Source: an uncultured Clostridia bacterium
Lineage (GTDB): Bacteria > Bacillota > Clostridia > Christensenellales > UBA1242
DNA: 10,013 nucleotides
Direction of reading: 5' to 3'
NCBI GenBank assembly: GCA_948434855.1
Contig: CAOJFR010000035.1
Coordinates: 1 to 10,013, forward strand
Each line of letters starts with the position of its first letter. Within the stretch, counting starts at the first letter, position 1. Under the pieces are notes generated by a model. The model saw only the letters and a program-made list of their open reading frames with translations, ran no database searches and was not told the DNA's origin. Both the position numbers and the translations under genes were made by a program. This document shows, in pieces, positions 1-10,012 of this stretch.

Positions 1-1
1 A

Positions 2-229
2 GAGAGCAACGATGTTTGTGTTTGAGGTTGCAGTTGAAACGAATGGTCTGTATAACTCTTTTGTTTGACAAACAAGATTTGACCATGTTTCAGTTGTTTC
101 GTTATAATATTGAGAATACCAACCAGCAAAGGTATATGCCTTGGAGATTTTATTTCTTGCGAGCAAGCTTTCAAAGGTTTCTTCATACATATTTAAGTCT
201 GTTGAATCTGCAACAATATAAACTGTTCT
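2..229 (-). other. InlB B-repeat-like domain, cut by the window edge (residues 3262-3337)
   Basis: The stretch begins RTVYIVADSTD, passes through a short helix-like part (ETFESLLARNK), and reaches AYTFAGWYSQYYNE with the conserved Trp at residue 3298 (119-121). A second Trp follows in ETWSNL, then ELYRPF and NTNIVAL. This matches the classic InlB B-repeat order: F-x-G-W-Y, a polar loop, and a final strand of the N-I-x-L-Y type. The last strand is cut by the window edge. It is 1,119 residues from the other FxGW Trp. Confidence 0.7.
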
Positions 230-3200
230 AAAGTCACTAGAATAAATATAAATTGAATTTCCTACGAAGCAATAATAATAAATATCTTCTTGTCCGCTTA
301 ACACAAGGTATTCAACAACTGTGTTTGCTCCTGAACCTGAGGTTTGAGTGATTTTATCAATATAATTATTATTAAGCGAAGCTGAACTAGCATATCTTGT
401 TCTTAAACCATTCCACAAAATTATTGTGTTTTCAGCAAATGATAGGTCGCCATATGATGCTAAGTTAAATTCATTGTTAGAATTTTTGTCATATAGAGCA
501 TTTTCAATCTCGCCATTTGCTTCATGAATGTATCCAGTTATGAACTTTTGAGTTTCTGAATAGCCATCAACATAAAGAACAGGGTTTTCACTTAAGTCTT
601 GTTTTTTTGCTGAACCGATATATGTCATTTCGCCAAGGCTTGAAGTTACGCCACCAGCAACATAAATTAAGTCATCTAAAATAAAGTATGGGTTATCTTT
701 GAAGTTGGTTGTGCTATTAATATAAAACTCATCGCCTAAACCGCATGAACCCATATTTGTTGGGTTGTTAATGCTATCAATAATTGAAGTTGAAACGCTA
801 AACTTGTAGATTTTTACAGCTGCAAGATTGATATAGTTGATTCTTCCACCGGCGAATGGTCCGCCATTTTGATAGATTTTTGAATATGGATGAATGAATA
901 CTTCAGTTGCAATTTGTTCGCCATTTATTTTGCTGTTAGAAATAGTTTTTGAAGCTATTTTTGAAACATATGTATAGAAAATTTGATTTACTGAAGAAAG
1001 TGTATGGCTTGATATGTTATTTAAGTAATCTGAATATGTCTTTTCACCTTGAACATCATCAATATTTGAAGCACTATATTCTTTATAAACTTCAAAATAT
1101 GATTCTGAAAGGAGAAGGTATTCAATCTTTACTGCATCTTGAACATATGTTGCAGCATATATGATTTGATTAAGCTTTGTAATAAATTCTGAAATGCTTG
1201 CAAACTTTTCATATTGAAGATTGGTTATTACGGACTTTGTGTAGTTTGTGAGAACATTTGCAAGAGTTTTATTTCTTGAGATTTCATCAACTTTTAAATT
1301 TAAAATGCTATTAATTAGATTGTTTCCAACATAAATATCGCCTGAAGTTGTCATGCAATAATTCATATTTTGAAGTGTTTCTATATCTATATTTCTGTTG
1401 TTTGCATCTTTAATTTGAATGCTTCTTAAACCATCAACTTTTCTTAAAATTTCTGTGATATAATTTATTGCTTGATAGTAGTTTTGAGTTACAGACCTTG
1501 TGCTTTCAAACACATAAATTCTGTTGAACAAATCTTCAATGAAATATTTGAAAGCATTAAATTTATCAAGGTTTGTTGAAGCATTATTTAAATATTTTGA
1601 ATAGTTAAACTCATAAACCTTTGAATTTTTATTTAAAACAACCTTTGAGTTTGCATTTAGAGAGGTGATATAGCTTGTTAGGCTATTTCCTGCATTCTCT
1701 AAAAGCCAATAGTAAAGGCTATCAGCCATATATTTTGAGAAGCTGACAGTTTTTGAACTGGTTTCTGAAATGATTTTATCAAAGGCAATTTTGAGTTTTA
1801 ATGATTTGCTGCCCAATGAAACAGTAATATAATTATTCTTTGCAATATTAATATCATTTGCATAAGAAGTTTTTGTGCCCAATGAATTTTTTGCTGCAAG
1901 ATACATATCAAAGAATGAATCATAATAGTCTATTGCTGAACCTGAAAGAACATCTGCTGTTATGTTTCTTGATTTGTCTGGATGCAAAATGTATTCAGGG
2001 TTTTCATTTCCTGCAGAAAGTGTTGGATATGAAGTTTGTTCCATATCTTTGCTGAGAGTAACTTTAAGCACATAGAACACATATTCAAGATAATCATCTT
2101 TTGATGCATCAGTCATTTTTGATTTGTCTGGCTCAACAAGAAAATTTACAACAAGATTTGCATCAAGACCTAACGAGTGAACTGAAAGCTCTTGGTCTGC
2201 CTCTACTCTGATTAATAAGAATAGGGTGGTGCCTGCATCAAAGTAATAATTTTTGAGTGACAAAATGTTATTTCCTGTTGGATACATAGCATAAGCGTTC
2301 TTTTCAAACGAGCCATTGAATTTTGCATTTGTATTGGCAACTGTCTTTCCACCAAAAAGTGAAAGGAAGTTGTTTATTGAAGTGTCGGTATAGTAAGACT
2401 CTAGGTATGATTTGTCTGAGTTTGCAGCATAGTCAAATAGAGTTTTTTCTCTAACTTGTCCAACTGATTCAAAATTATGTGTTTTTTTGCTTACATTGAA
2501 TGGATAGGTTGTGTAGCCACCATCTCCATCAGGGAAACCACCACCAAGATAGTTTTGGTTGAAATAACTTCCATTAACGCCAATAAGTGGAGTGTCTTGC
2601 TTTATATCTCCGTTTGAGTTTGTTCTGATATCTGTCTTTGAGTCATCTTCATTATAATAGTATAAGCCCTCAATAGAAATACCTGAATCATTTTCAAGCT
2701 CATTGAATATATAACTTTGATAAATTTCTGTAAACTTTGCAACCACTCTTATGTTTGCGTGAACGCCATTAATGTAAAGGTTTTCACCTTCAACATAATA
2801 GTTGCCAGTTTCCATGGTTTTGTAATATGAAATATCATAGCTTAAGGTTGAATTGTTCCAGCTAAATAATGCATAAACTGTTCTTCCATTAAAAGTGTAA
2901 GTTATGCTATTCATCTTAAACAAGCCATCTTTTATTTTTGTGCTTGTTGTGTCAACTTCATTGTTATCATCATAAGCAACAGAGAAGGTGACAGCATCAT
3001 AATAACTCATATATCCAATATAATGGTCATTCCATAAATCGGAAATTGAGTTTCTTCTTACAGCAAAGCTTGAAAGCTCTACTGGTCTAGTGTAGTCAGA
3101 ATCAAAATACAGATCATTCATTGAACTGTTTTTTGCATATACTTGAACAAAGTTTGGAGTGTATAGAGAAGAGCCTAGGTTAGCGAAAATTCCACAGTAA

Positions 3201-6200
3201 TTTGAAATTATGCTATCTGGAATTTTTTCACCATTATTTGCAAATATTGCAGAAACTGAGCTTGTGCTGTTTGTTCTGTTTAAATTTGCCATTTGATAGC
3301 TATATTTATAACTTGTTCCATCTGGATAATATCCATTTACATTTGTTGAAATGGTTGAAATCAAGGCTGAATCTAAAAATTCAGTTTTTATAATTTCGTC
3401 TTTATAAATGGCTTCTTGCTCTAATTTTTCATCAGAAACTTTCCAGCCATAGGTTGGGTCATACTTAACAAGATACCAGCCCTCAAACCTATATCCAGTA
3501 TTTGGAGTTGCTGTTAAAACAAGATTTGATTCTCTATCATAATAACTTGTTTTGAATTGTAAGCTTGAATATACGTTTCCGTTTTCATCGCTATATAAAT
3601 CACCACTATTAAGGTCGTTTGCTGTGTTTGTGTAATATGAGCCAGTGAAGTTGTCTATTGCTTCATTAGACCTTGCAACATTGAATGGCTTTTTAACAAG
3701 TTTTCCAATAACATTTTCACTCTTTAATATCTCTGAAAGCGTTACTTTGATATTTTTATTAAATCTAAAGCTGATAAGCTTAAACACTACAGATCTTCCA
3801 GCTGAATCATCTGTGCTCAAAATATAATAATTATTATTATAGAAAGTTACTCTGTAGTTTGTTTTTGATGATGAATTGTTATCATTTCTTGAAGTTTTTT
3901 GAGAATATGAAAGGACATGAGAGATGTCTTTATAACTCTCATCAGTTACTCTTGAATAAATGAAGCCACCATCTACACTTCTAAATTTTAGAGCTTCATA
4001 ATGAACGCTTTGTAGTGAACACTTTTTGTCGCCCTTTGAATTGTAGTTGAAAGTGTAGTAGCCTTGTCCTGCATTTGTTACAGCAACAAGACATGGTTGA
4101 TTTTCTTTTAAAACACCATTATTGATGCTTATTATGCTTGTTTTGGTGAGTTTTTCACCAGTGAACTCTGCAAGATAATATCTGGTTGAAATGGTATCAT
4201 TATAGTAGAATAATATATAAGATTTTTCACTATTATTTTTGTAGTTTGGACTAATTGATAGTGGGGCATAGATAGGTGAGTTTCCATAGAATTTTCCTGT
4301 GAAATATAGGAAAGATTTTGTGTCAATTGCTGAATAATAGAAATTATCTTTATTTTTATTTGTGTATTCAATGAAATATAAGTCTTCTTCGTGATCGTTT
4401 TCATCAATGCTTACTGATGGAGTTGATGAGCTGTTTGAAATTGAACCACCAACATTGATTGAACCATTATTGATTGCTGTTGAAGTTAGCACTGAATAAA
4501 CTTTTTCGTATACTGGCAAGAAAACATAATAGCCAGATGTGTCTGTTTTGAATCTGCAAATTGCACTATATCTGTCATCACCAAGAGTTTTTTCAGTGAT
4601 TTCGGCATTATAATACATATATTCAGAATTTTCTCTTGTGTATACTCGCCATTCTTTTAATCTGTAGAAAATGTTACCATCAAAGCTAATTAATGGATTT
4701 GCAACCAATACTACTGCTTCTGTTTTGCAATCTAAATAAACATTTTGAGTGTCAGCATCATTTAATATTGAAATTGCTTTATCAAACCAATATCCTTGGA
4801 ATGAAGATGTGTCTAAATCATCTTTATTAACTTTATATGCTGTTGTTAATCCGGCAACAACAAGTTCTTCTGTGTTTACATCTGAACTTGGTGAAGAAAT
4901 GTTCACTTCAAGACCATTTAAACCATTGCAAAGTGTGTTGTCTTCGCTATTAATTTTGTCTGAAGTTACATGGATGATTCCATTGCTATCTTGATAGTAA
5001 GTGTGAATATCAAAGTATGGAACATTATCCATTTGTGATGTTGAAGATTTCCAAATAGCAACATTATTTTCATTAACTTTTGAAAATTCACCATTTACTA
5101 ATCTATAAATTGGATCATAGTATGTGTAGTTTCCATTAGCATCAACTTTTGCTGCATCAGAGAAGAATATGTCGCCAGAAGCATCATTGTCATTTGCGGC
5201 ACAATCTGTAATTTTTAAATAGTTTGAATAAATTGCATAGAGGTTGTTTCCATCTAAGATTAAACCATAATATGTTTTTTGCTCTTTATCTGAAAGATTT
5301 CTGTATTCAGAAAGTGTCAAATAAATTGAGCCATATCTTGATGTGTCAATGTCCTTTATTGTGTTATAGTATTTATTGTAAGTGATATGCTCTAAGACAT
5401 TTCCACCATAAATTACTTTTCCGCCATCTTGAGTGGTTTTGCCAATATATCTATAGCTTGAGAATGGCTTAAATGTTGTTTTGTCAACAGCATAATACAA
5501 GTTATCAATATAGTTATTTGAAAGCAGGTTGTTTATGGTGTCTTTAAATGTGATGGTTGAGAAATCAGTGATTATTGATGAAGAATCATCGGTTGAAGCA
5601 CCACCATTTAAAACTGCATCGCCGAAAATTTCAGCGTAGAAGCCATTATTGATAGCAATAGAGAAGTCTATGTTTGCTTCAACGCCTTGCTTATGATAAA
5701 CATTGAAAACAAACATTGAATTTATGTATGGAATGCCATCAATGAGTGTAACACCTGGGAAGCCCTCAGTTACATTATCTTTAACAGTATAGTCAACAGG
5801 GTAGTAGGTTGAGATGTCTGTGAGCGGAGAATTGTTTGAAACAGATATTAATGTTGAGTAGGTTGGAAGAATTGTTGATGAACTATCTGTGTTGCTGATT
5901 ACAAATTTTCCAAATAGTGAAACTAGTTTGCTTGAATCTCCAGCCATAATTGCATAGTGATTTGAGTTTCCAGTTTCTATTTTTTTGTCTTCAATAATTG
6001 AGTAAACTTCATGCTTTACACCATCAATTGTTGCAACATAGCCTTGAGTTTGTGTTCTGATTAAGGTTATTTCTGATATGTTTCTTCCTGTTGGCATATA
6101 TTGAACAAAAGCATTTTTGTTGATAATTTCAACAATTTGATCATTATTGTTAACATAGGCTAAAAGTTTGAAGCTTGTTGTTGAATAATAGGTTGAACTT

Positions 6201-9200
6201 GGTCTTATTTCAACAGTTTTGCTACCTTCGTTATAATAATAATTTAGCTTAGTTGCATTATTTAATACGAAGTTTCCATTTTCAAATTTAACATTTGAAT
6301 ATTCATATAAGCCACTATTATCTTTAAAGAAGAATGTTTTTCCTGAACTTACTGAAGAGCCACTAACTGGGTCTAAAACAAATTTAACAAGATTAACTTC
6401 AATGTTCTTTCCACTAATTGAAACAGTGTTTTTCATTGAATTGATCTTTGCAAAAAGTTTTGCATCTGTGCTATTAATAATTTGATTTGTTGCTTTGTTA
6501 TAAACAAGTGTTGTTGCAGTAAGGGCAGATGTGTTTCTAGTTTCAAAATATGGTTTTAGGCTGTTAGAATTTAACTGGCCATTAAACTTATATACTTTTC
6601 CAGTTTCAGTTGAGTTTTCATTATTTTCAACAAAATAGAATTCTCCATTATAGCTAAACAAGAAGTTTGCATCAAAACTGGTTTTTACAACAGAAACTCC
6701 ACTGGTTTTGAAATTTTCTGTGGCAATAGCGTTTCTGATTGCAGCATCTGCAGCTGTTTCAACTGATGCATTAAAGTTTCCAGTTGCTGGGTTGTATTTA
6801 TAAATATTTTTAACGTTAACTGATTGTCCTGAAATTGAAACTTTTACATAATAGTAAGCAGAATTATATGTGACAATGATTTTGCTATCTTCATATTTTC
6901 CAAACATGAACTGATTGTTTACAGAGGCATTGTTGCTTCCTATTGCAGCATAAAGATCAGCAAATGTAATATAGTTTCCAAGGTTATCAATTAATGGTTT
7001 TAATGCTTTTCTGGTTTCACCATTTTCTGTATATGTTCCTGATTCAACAAAACAATATCCTGCAAAGCCTTCACTTTCTGAACCAATATTAATTACATAC
7101 ATATTTACTGGAGCGAGAATTTGAGTGCCAATTTGCATTTGAAGGCTATATTGTAGGTGAATTGCAACAGATATTCTGTTGTTTGTGTTGTTATAGCTTG
7201 GATCATTAACTAGGTTGCTATCAACAAGATAACTGATTGATGAATTATATACAATTTTATTAGACAAAAGCTCCTCTGCACCAAGCAGGTAATATGATGT
7301 GTTTGATATTAAGCTTGAGCTTGCATTTGGTGAGTTTGCACTGATATTTGATACTATTGTATATTGTCCATTTGAGTTGAAGGTGTTTGAACCATCCAAA
7401 TTTATTTTTACATAATCTTCATCTGAAATTAAATATCCATTTGATGAACCCACAGTGAAAGAGAGGTAGTTGACTACCACGTGATTTTCATCTTTAACAC
7501 TTGCTGATAGGGTGTCTTTTCCATCAGCTTTTAAATATATCATTACACCGACATTTAAGTCTTTAACTAGTTCTTCGGTGTCTTTTCCTGCATATAAATA
7601 ATATTTTGAGCCTTGATATTCAATGTATTTTCCATCATCTGAGTCAAACACTTCTGCAATAAAGTCTTTTGCAATGTTTGATTCTGAATTAGAAATATCT
7701 GAAATTGATGAGTGAGTTACATCTAAAACTCTGGTTGTAAACAATACATTTGTGTAAGAGCTAACTTCTGTCTCTTCAATGACATGCTCAACGCCATCAC
7801 AATCAACATAATAGAAAGTGATTTCTTGATAAACCATTTCACCAGAATCTGATGGTGTTGGTTCTTGATAAATGTAAATTGTTGTTGAATCATATGTTTT
7901 TGTCTTTTCATTATATGTTCCAACTGGGTCAATATAATAATAATAATTGCTTACAATCTTTGCACCCATAACTTTGTAAAAATGTGATGAAGTGCTGATG
8001 TCTTTTCCTAAGAAAATTGATTTGTTTAATAACTCATTAAAGTTTGAAACTCCATAGCTGAAAGTTTTTACTTGTGAGTCATTTTCTGTTGTCAATTTTC
8101 CTATTGGAGTGGTGAAGAAATATTCTGTTGAATAAGTTCCATCATTGAAATATCTATTGCTTTCTATATCATAATAGCCATAACAAACTGAAGATTTTAA
8201 AGCATTTGTTGATGCGTTTAATACTTTTAAGTTTATTGAAATTGGATTTGTGCCTGAGATAACTAATTCTGATTTAGAATTGATTTCATAGGTTTTGAAT
8301 GGAGAAACTGCTTCGCTAGAGAAGTCTGTTGACAAACAGAAATTATCATCATAATAAATATATGTATTTCTAGTTGAAACAGGGGAATAGCTATCATTAC
8401 TATTTTTTGTATATAGAGTTAAAACTGTTCCAGCAACAAGGGGTTCATCACTATGAATGCTACCAAAATAATAGGTTTTATTTTCTATTGTAAATGAGTT
8501 TATGCCTGAATCTGTTGTTTCATAGCTTTGTTTTTTTGCAAGATAGCCTCTGTAATTTGAGCCTTCTTTTGCAATTAAATTATAGGTCTCAAACAAATAT
8601 CCTCTTGGCATACTTGATGAGTCGCTAGACCTTAGAGTTACGGCATCATAATAAATATCAAAAATTGAATATTCTGTGTTTTTACCAATAAGCTTTATGC
8701 CTGAATCTGATGAGAAGTAGAAGGTTTTTAAGTTTCCAGTTATATCAATGTTTGAGTTTGTGAACATATAATCAGCAATTTCTGAATTTTTTGTTACATA
8801 TTCACTTGTGTATAACTTGTTTTCACCTGAATGGTCTGAAACATAAATAAATTGACCATTAACTAGATATGCATCTAACTTCATGTTGGTTGCATAGCCA
8901 TGTGCAACAATTGAAGTGTTTGTTGTTGCAAAATATCTGTTTGAATCTACAAAACCAGATTTTCCGGTTGAAATTGTTAAGCCTTTAAAGTTTGTTTCGC
9001 CTGAAGCATTGCTGTTTTTAGCAACAAAGTTATATACTTCAGTGCTTCCAGCCGCACCATATATTTTTGAAACTTTATTTGTACCAACAGCTAAACTAAT
9101 TTGAGAATTATTTAAATCAACAATAATATTATGATAGTTATATTCAGTTACTGCATTAATTCCTACATGAAGCTTTAAGCTATCATCATAAATTTTGTAA

Positions 9201-10012
9201 TCTTGAGTGCCAGTTAAGCCATTTACTGCTACAGAAAAGGCAATAGCCGTTCTAAACTCATTAGTTAGGGTTATTGTTTGTTTTTCTATATCTAAAGAGA
9301 ACTTATCTGATATTGAAGTTGCAATTCTTGTGCAAGCTTGATCAACAAACAGGTCATCTTTATTTGAATCTAAGTAATATTTGTTTCCATTAGGATTAAG
9401 TTCTGTTGGAAGATTTATGACAAATCTTGTTAAAACAACTGAATTTTCTTTAAGTTCAAATGAACTTAAGCCAAGTGTTTTTACCAAATCACAATCTGTA
9501 ACGCCAAACTTGTCTAGACTGAAATATTTTTCTGATTCATTTAAGAAGTAGGTTATGCCTTTATATTCAAAATATCTCTTTGTGAATGTAATTGAGTTTG
9601 CCGCCTCATTGAAAATTGCCTTATATCCAAAATTGTTTAAATCTTGCTCATCTGAGAAGGTGAGTGTTGAAATATTGAATTTTCCATAGAACTTTAGAGT
9701 TTGAGTAGAATCACTTGTATTTGTTTCATTAACAAGATAATAAATGACATTGTTGTAATTAAATGTATAGTAAATAATTCTTGAACCAGCATCTTCTCCT
9801 GGAACTTCATATTTTATGAGACTAAACCTATAATCTCTTGTTTGAAGACTTATATTTAGGTCTTCATTTTCAAGTGAAAGTGTATGGCTGAAAAATAGGC
9901 TATAGAAATACTTTTCTTTTTGAATTTTTGAAGCAGTTATAACGCTTGTTCCATCATCTAGCAAAGTTAAGCCATTATTTGGATCAAAGTATACAAAATC
10001 ATTTTTAAATTT
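2..10012 (-). CDS. Giant repetitive protein with InlB/Flg_new-type B-repeats, partial at both ends
   Basis: One frame of the reverse complement stays open for 3,337 codons, from VYFDPNNG near the upper edge to NTNIVAL at the lower edge. No start or stop is visible, so this is an internal fragment of a larger gene. The protein is rich in Asn, Ser, Thr and Tyr, has about 17 scattered Cys, and has 11 Trp, all TGG. Most of it alternates short hydrophobic/aromatic strands with Asn/Gly/Asp turns, which suggests beta-rich repeats. Two stretches match the InlB B-repeat/Flg_new signature: GYRFEGWYLV around W2179 and TFAGWYSQ around W3298. A proline-free helical block lies between them (residues 2679-3041). 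I see no enzyme motif, transmembrane helix, LPXTG or dockerin. Proteins with such repeats in Bacillota are usually secreted or wall-associated and are often adhesin-like; that role is inferred here. Codon use is uniformly AT-biased, with Arg nearly always AGA and no sign of a local transfer. I am very sure of the reading frame and unsure of the function. Confidence 0.95.
890..1978 (-). other. Proline-free, mainly alpha-helical block (residues 2679-3041)
   Basis: Between the prolines at residue 2678 (1979-1981) and residue 3042 (887-889) I read no proline for 363 residues, whereas proline is regular elsewhere. The sequence changes from short alternating strands to amphipathic stretches typical of helices, for example SLYYWLLENAGNS, AFKYFIEDLFNRIYVFES, YYQAINYITEILRKVDGL and SISEFITKLNQIIYAATYVQDAV. 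A short strand-like piece (GDIYVGNN) sits in the middle. It looks like an independent helical domain set into a beta protein. I recognise no family; a helical bundle is more likely than a long coiled coil, because I see no sustained heptad pattern. Confidence 0.6.
2129..2251 (-). repeat. Beta segment resembling 7457-7603
   Basis: The segment runs YYFDAGTTLFLLIRVEAD, then ELSVHS, then NLVVNFLVEP (residues 2588-2628). It is a hydrophobic, likely beta-sandwich-like strand pair and is the closest counterpart to the segment about 5.3 kb upstream in the gene. The hydrophobic run is too short and too charged to be a membrane helix. Confidence 0.4.
3380..3574 (-). other. Divergent InlB B-repeat / Flg_new-type domain (residues 2147-2211)
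   Basis: The core LVLTATPNTGYRFEGWYLV is the signature of the divergent InlB B-repeat family: a strand ending T-A-x-P, then G-Y-x-F-x-G-W-Y. The key Trp is residue 2179 (3476-3478). A second Trp follows in DPTYGWKVS (3443-3445), then an acidic/lysine stretch (DEKLEQEAIYKDE). Such domains are beta-grasp-like modules of about 60-80 residues found in secreted and surface proteins of Firmicutes, usually in tandem. Here the copy stands alone, with no second copy directly beside it. Confidence 0.75.
4142..4222 (-). repeat. Diverged beta-hairpin repeat unit
   Basis: The unit reads SYILFYYNDTISTRYYLAEF and closes with TGEKLTK. A Tyr-rich strand, an N-D turn, a second Tyr-rich strand and a F-T-G-E-K end match the hairpin pattern of the first half. 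The segment just before it (about 4265-4394) has FYYSAID and YFTGKFYG and looks like another copy, so the repeat pattern continues past the linker. Confidence 0.35.
4382..4471 (-). other. Gly/Ser/Asn linker with acidic cluster (residues 1848-1877)
   Basis: This short low-complexity stretch is rich in Asn, Gly and Ser (GSINVGGSISNSSS) and is followed by the acidic run DENDHEED. It lacks the aromatic alternation of its surroundings and probably marks a flexible boundary between domains. A new hairpin-like segment begins directly after it (LYFIEYTN). Confidence 0.5.
6359..6424 (-). repeat. Diverged repeat unit with SISG strand and DP-x-SG turn
   Basis: The unit starts VSISGKNIEVNL and ends FVLDPVSG, parallel to the unit at 6773-6841. 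Related but weaker versions of the G-x-N-hydrophobic-x-V/I pattern occur near 8205-8275 (LVISGTNPISINL), 5640-5690 (GVEANIDFSI), 3720-3765 (NKNIKVTLSEI) and 2735-2772 (GVHANIRVVAKF). Confidence 0.5.
6560..6661 (-). repeat. Diverged beta-hairpin repeat unit
   Basis: This is the most regular hairpin unit: LFSYNGEFYFVE, then a polar loop rich in Asn, Glu, Ser and Thr, then VYKFNGQLNS. The two N-G turns are flanked by aromatic strands. It lies between the two SISG units at 6773-6841 and 6359-6424, which suggests that hairpin and SISG units together form a larger composite repeat of roughly 140 residues. That period rests on a single spacing and is tentative. Confidence 0.45.
6773..6841 (-). repeat. 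Diverged repeat unit with SISG strand and NP-x-x-G turn
   Basis: The unit starts VSISGQSVNV, continues through an aromatic strand (IYKYN) and ends with the turn NPATGNF. It lines up with the unit at 6359-6424, which starts VSISGKNIEV and ends LDPVSG. The two copies share the SISG start, an alternating hydrophobic strand and a D/N-P-x-x-G turn at nearly the same spacing. This is the clearest repeat pair I found in the protein. Confidence 0.5.
7457..7603 (-). repeat. Beta segment resembling 2129-2251
   Basis: The segment runs from YYLYAG through VGVMIYLKADGKDTLSAS to HVVVNYLSF. It resembles the segment at 2129-2251, where YYFDAG is followed by LFLLIRVEADQELSVHS and NLVVNFLVE. The shared order is Y-x-x-A-G, a long hydrophobic strand ending in A-D, L-S, then V-V-N-hydrophobic-L. 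The spacing from A-D to V-V-N is almost equal in the two, while an extra 10 or so residues sit after A-G here. Confidence 0.4.
9503..9580 (-). repeat. Diverged beta-hairpin repeat unit
   Basis: The segment begins KRYFEYKGITYFLNE and ends with KYFSLDKFG. The YKGITYFL core matches the Y-x-G-x-x-Y-F-hydrophobic pattern of the other hairpin units, and the polar NESE loop takes the place of the longer Asn/Thr loop seen at 9665-9778. Confidence 0.35.
9665..9778 (-). repeat. Diverged beta-hairpin repeat unit
   Basis: The unit reads as an aromatic strand (IIYYTF), an NYNN turn, a second strand (VIYYLVN), a polar Asn/Thr/Ser loop and a closing strand with FYGKFN. The same order of aromatic strand, N-G or N-N turn, Tyr-rich strand, polar loop and F/Y-x-G strand recurs at 9503-9580, 6560-6661 and 4142-4222. 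There is no DNA-level identity between copies, so the repeats are old or convergent. Confidence 0.4.

Larger units (their letters stand above)
4472..10012 (-). other. Tyr/Asn-rich diverged beta-repeat region (residues 1-1847)
   Basis: This long first part of the visible protein looks built from many eroded copies of a beta unit. Two recurring patterns can be seen. One is a hairpin of the type Y-N-G-x-x-Y-Y/F-hydrophobic. The other is G-x-N-hydrophobic-x-V-N followed by an aromatic/aliphatic strand and a D/N-P-x-x-G turn. D/N-P turns occur at FDPNNG (9971-9988), IDPVG (7919-7933), NPATG (in 6773-6841), LDPVSG (in 6359-6424) and near 5105-5120. Tyr pairs are frequent, and one run has four Tyr codons (7934-7945). 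There is no Trp before residue 1654 (5051-5053). The copies are too diverged for me to fix a period by eye. No known domain family could be named with confidence; the region could be Ig-like, propeller-like or solenoid. Confidence 0.6.

Noticed and set aside
16..231. Plus-strand ORF of 71 codons, and similar plus-strand ORFs at 949-1164, 1858-2055, 3202-3393, 3645-3827, 4749-4994 and 8916-9104
   Set aside because: All lie antisense to the continuous minus-strand coding frame, have no recognisable products and have a composition expected of shadow frames.
2129..2251. Hydrophobic run LFLLIRV as a possible membrane helix
   Set aside because: It is only about seven residues long before charged residues and fits a beta strand. 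No segment of about 20 hydrophobic residues was found in the window.
2517..2545. GGGFPDGDGGY loop, and DSNKDD near 9340-9370, as calcium-binding (EF-hand or dockerin-like) loops
   Set aside because: The Asp/Asn spacing does not fit the 1-3-5-12 pattern, and short D-x-N-G turns are common throughout this Asn/Gly-rich protein.
4132..4407. Minus-strand ORF of 91 codons, and another at 7723-7932
   Set aside because: Both are in a different frame from the giant ORF and overlap it completely. Their Lys/Ile/Gln-rich translations look like out-of-frame reading.
7934..7945. Run of ATA triplets as a microsatellite
   Set aside because: It is four in-frame Tyr codons within the protein (NYYYYI). It is too short to call a separate repeat and fits the general Tyr richness.
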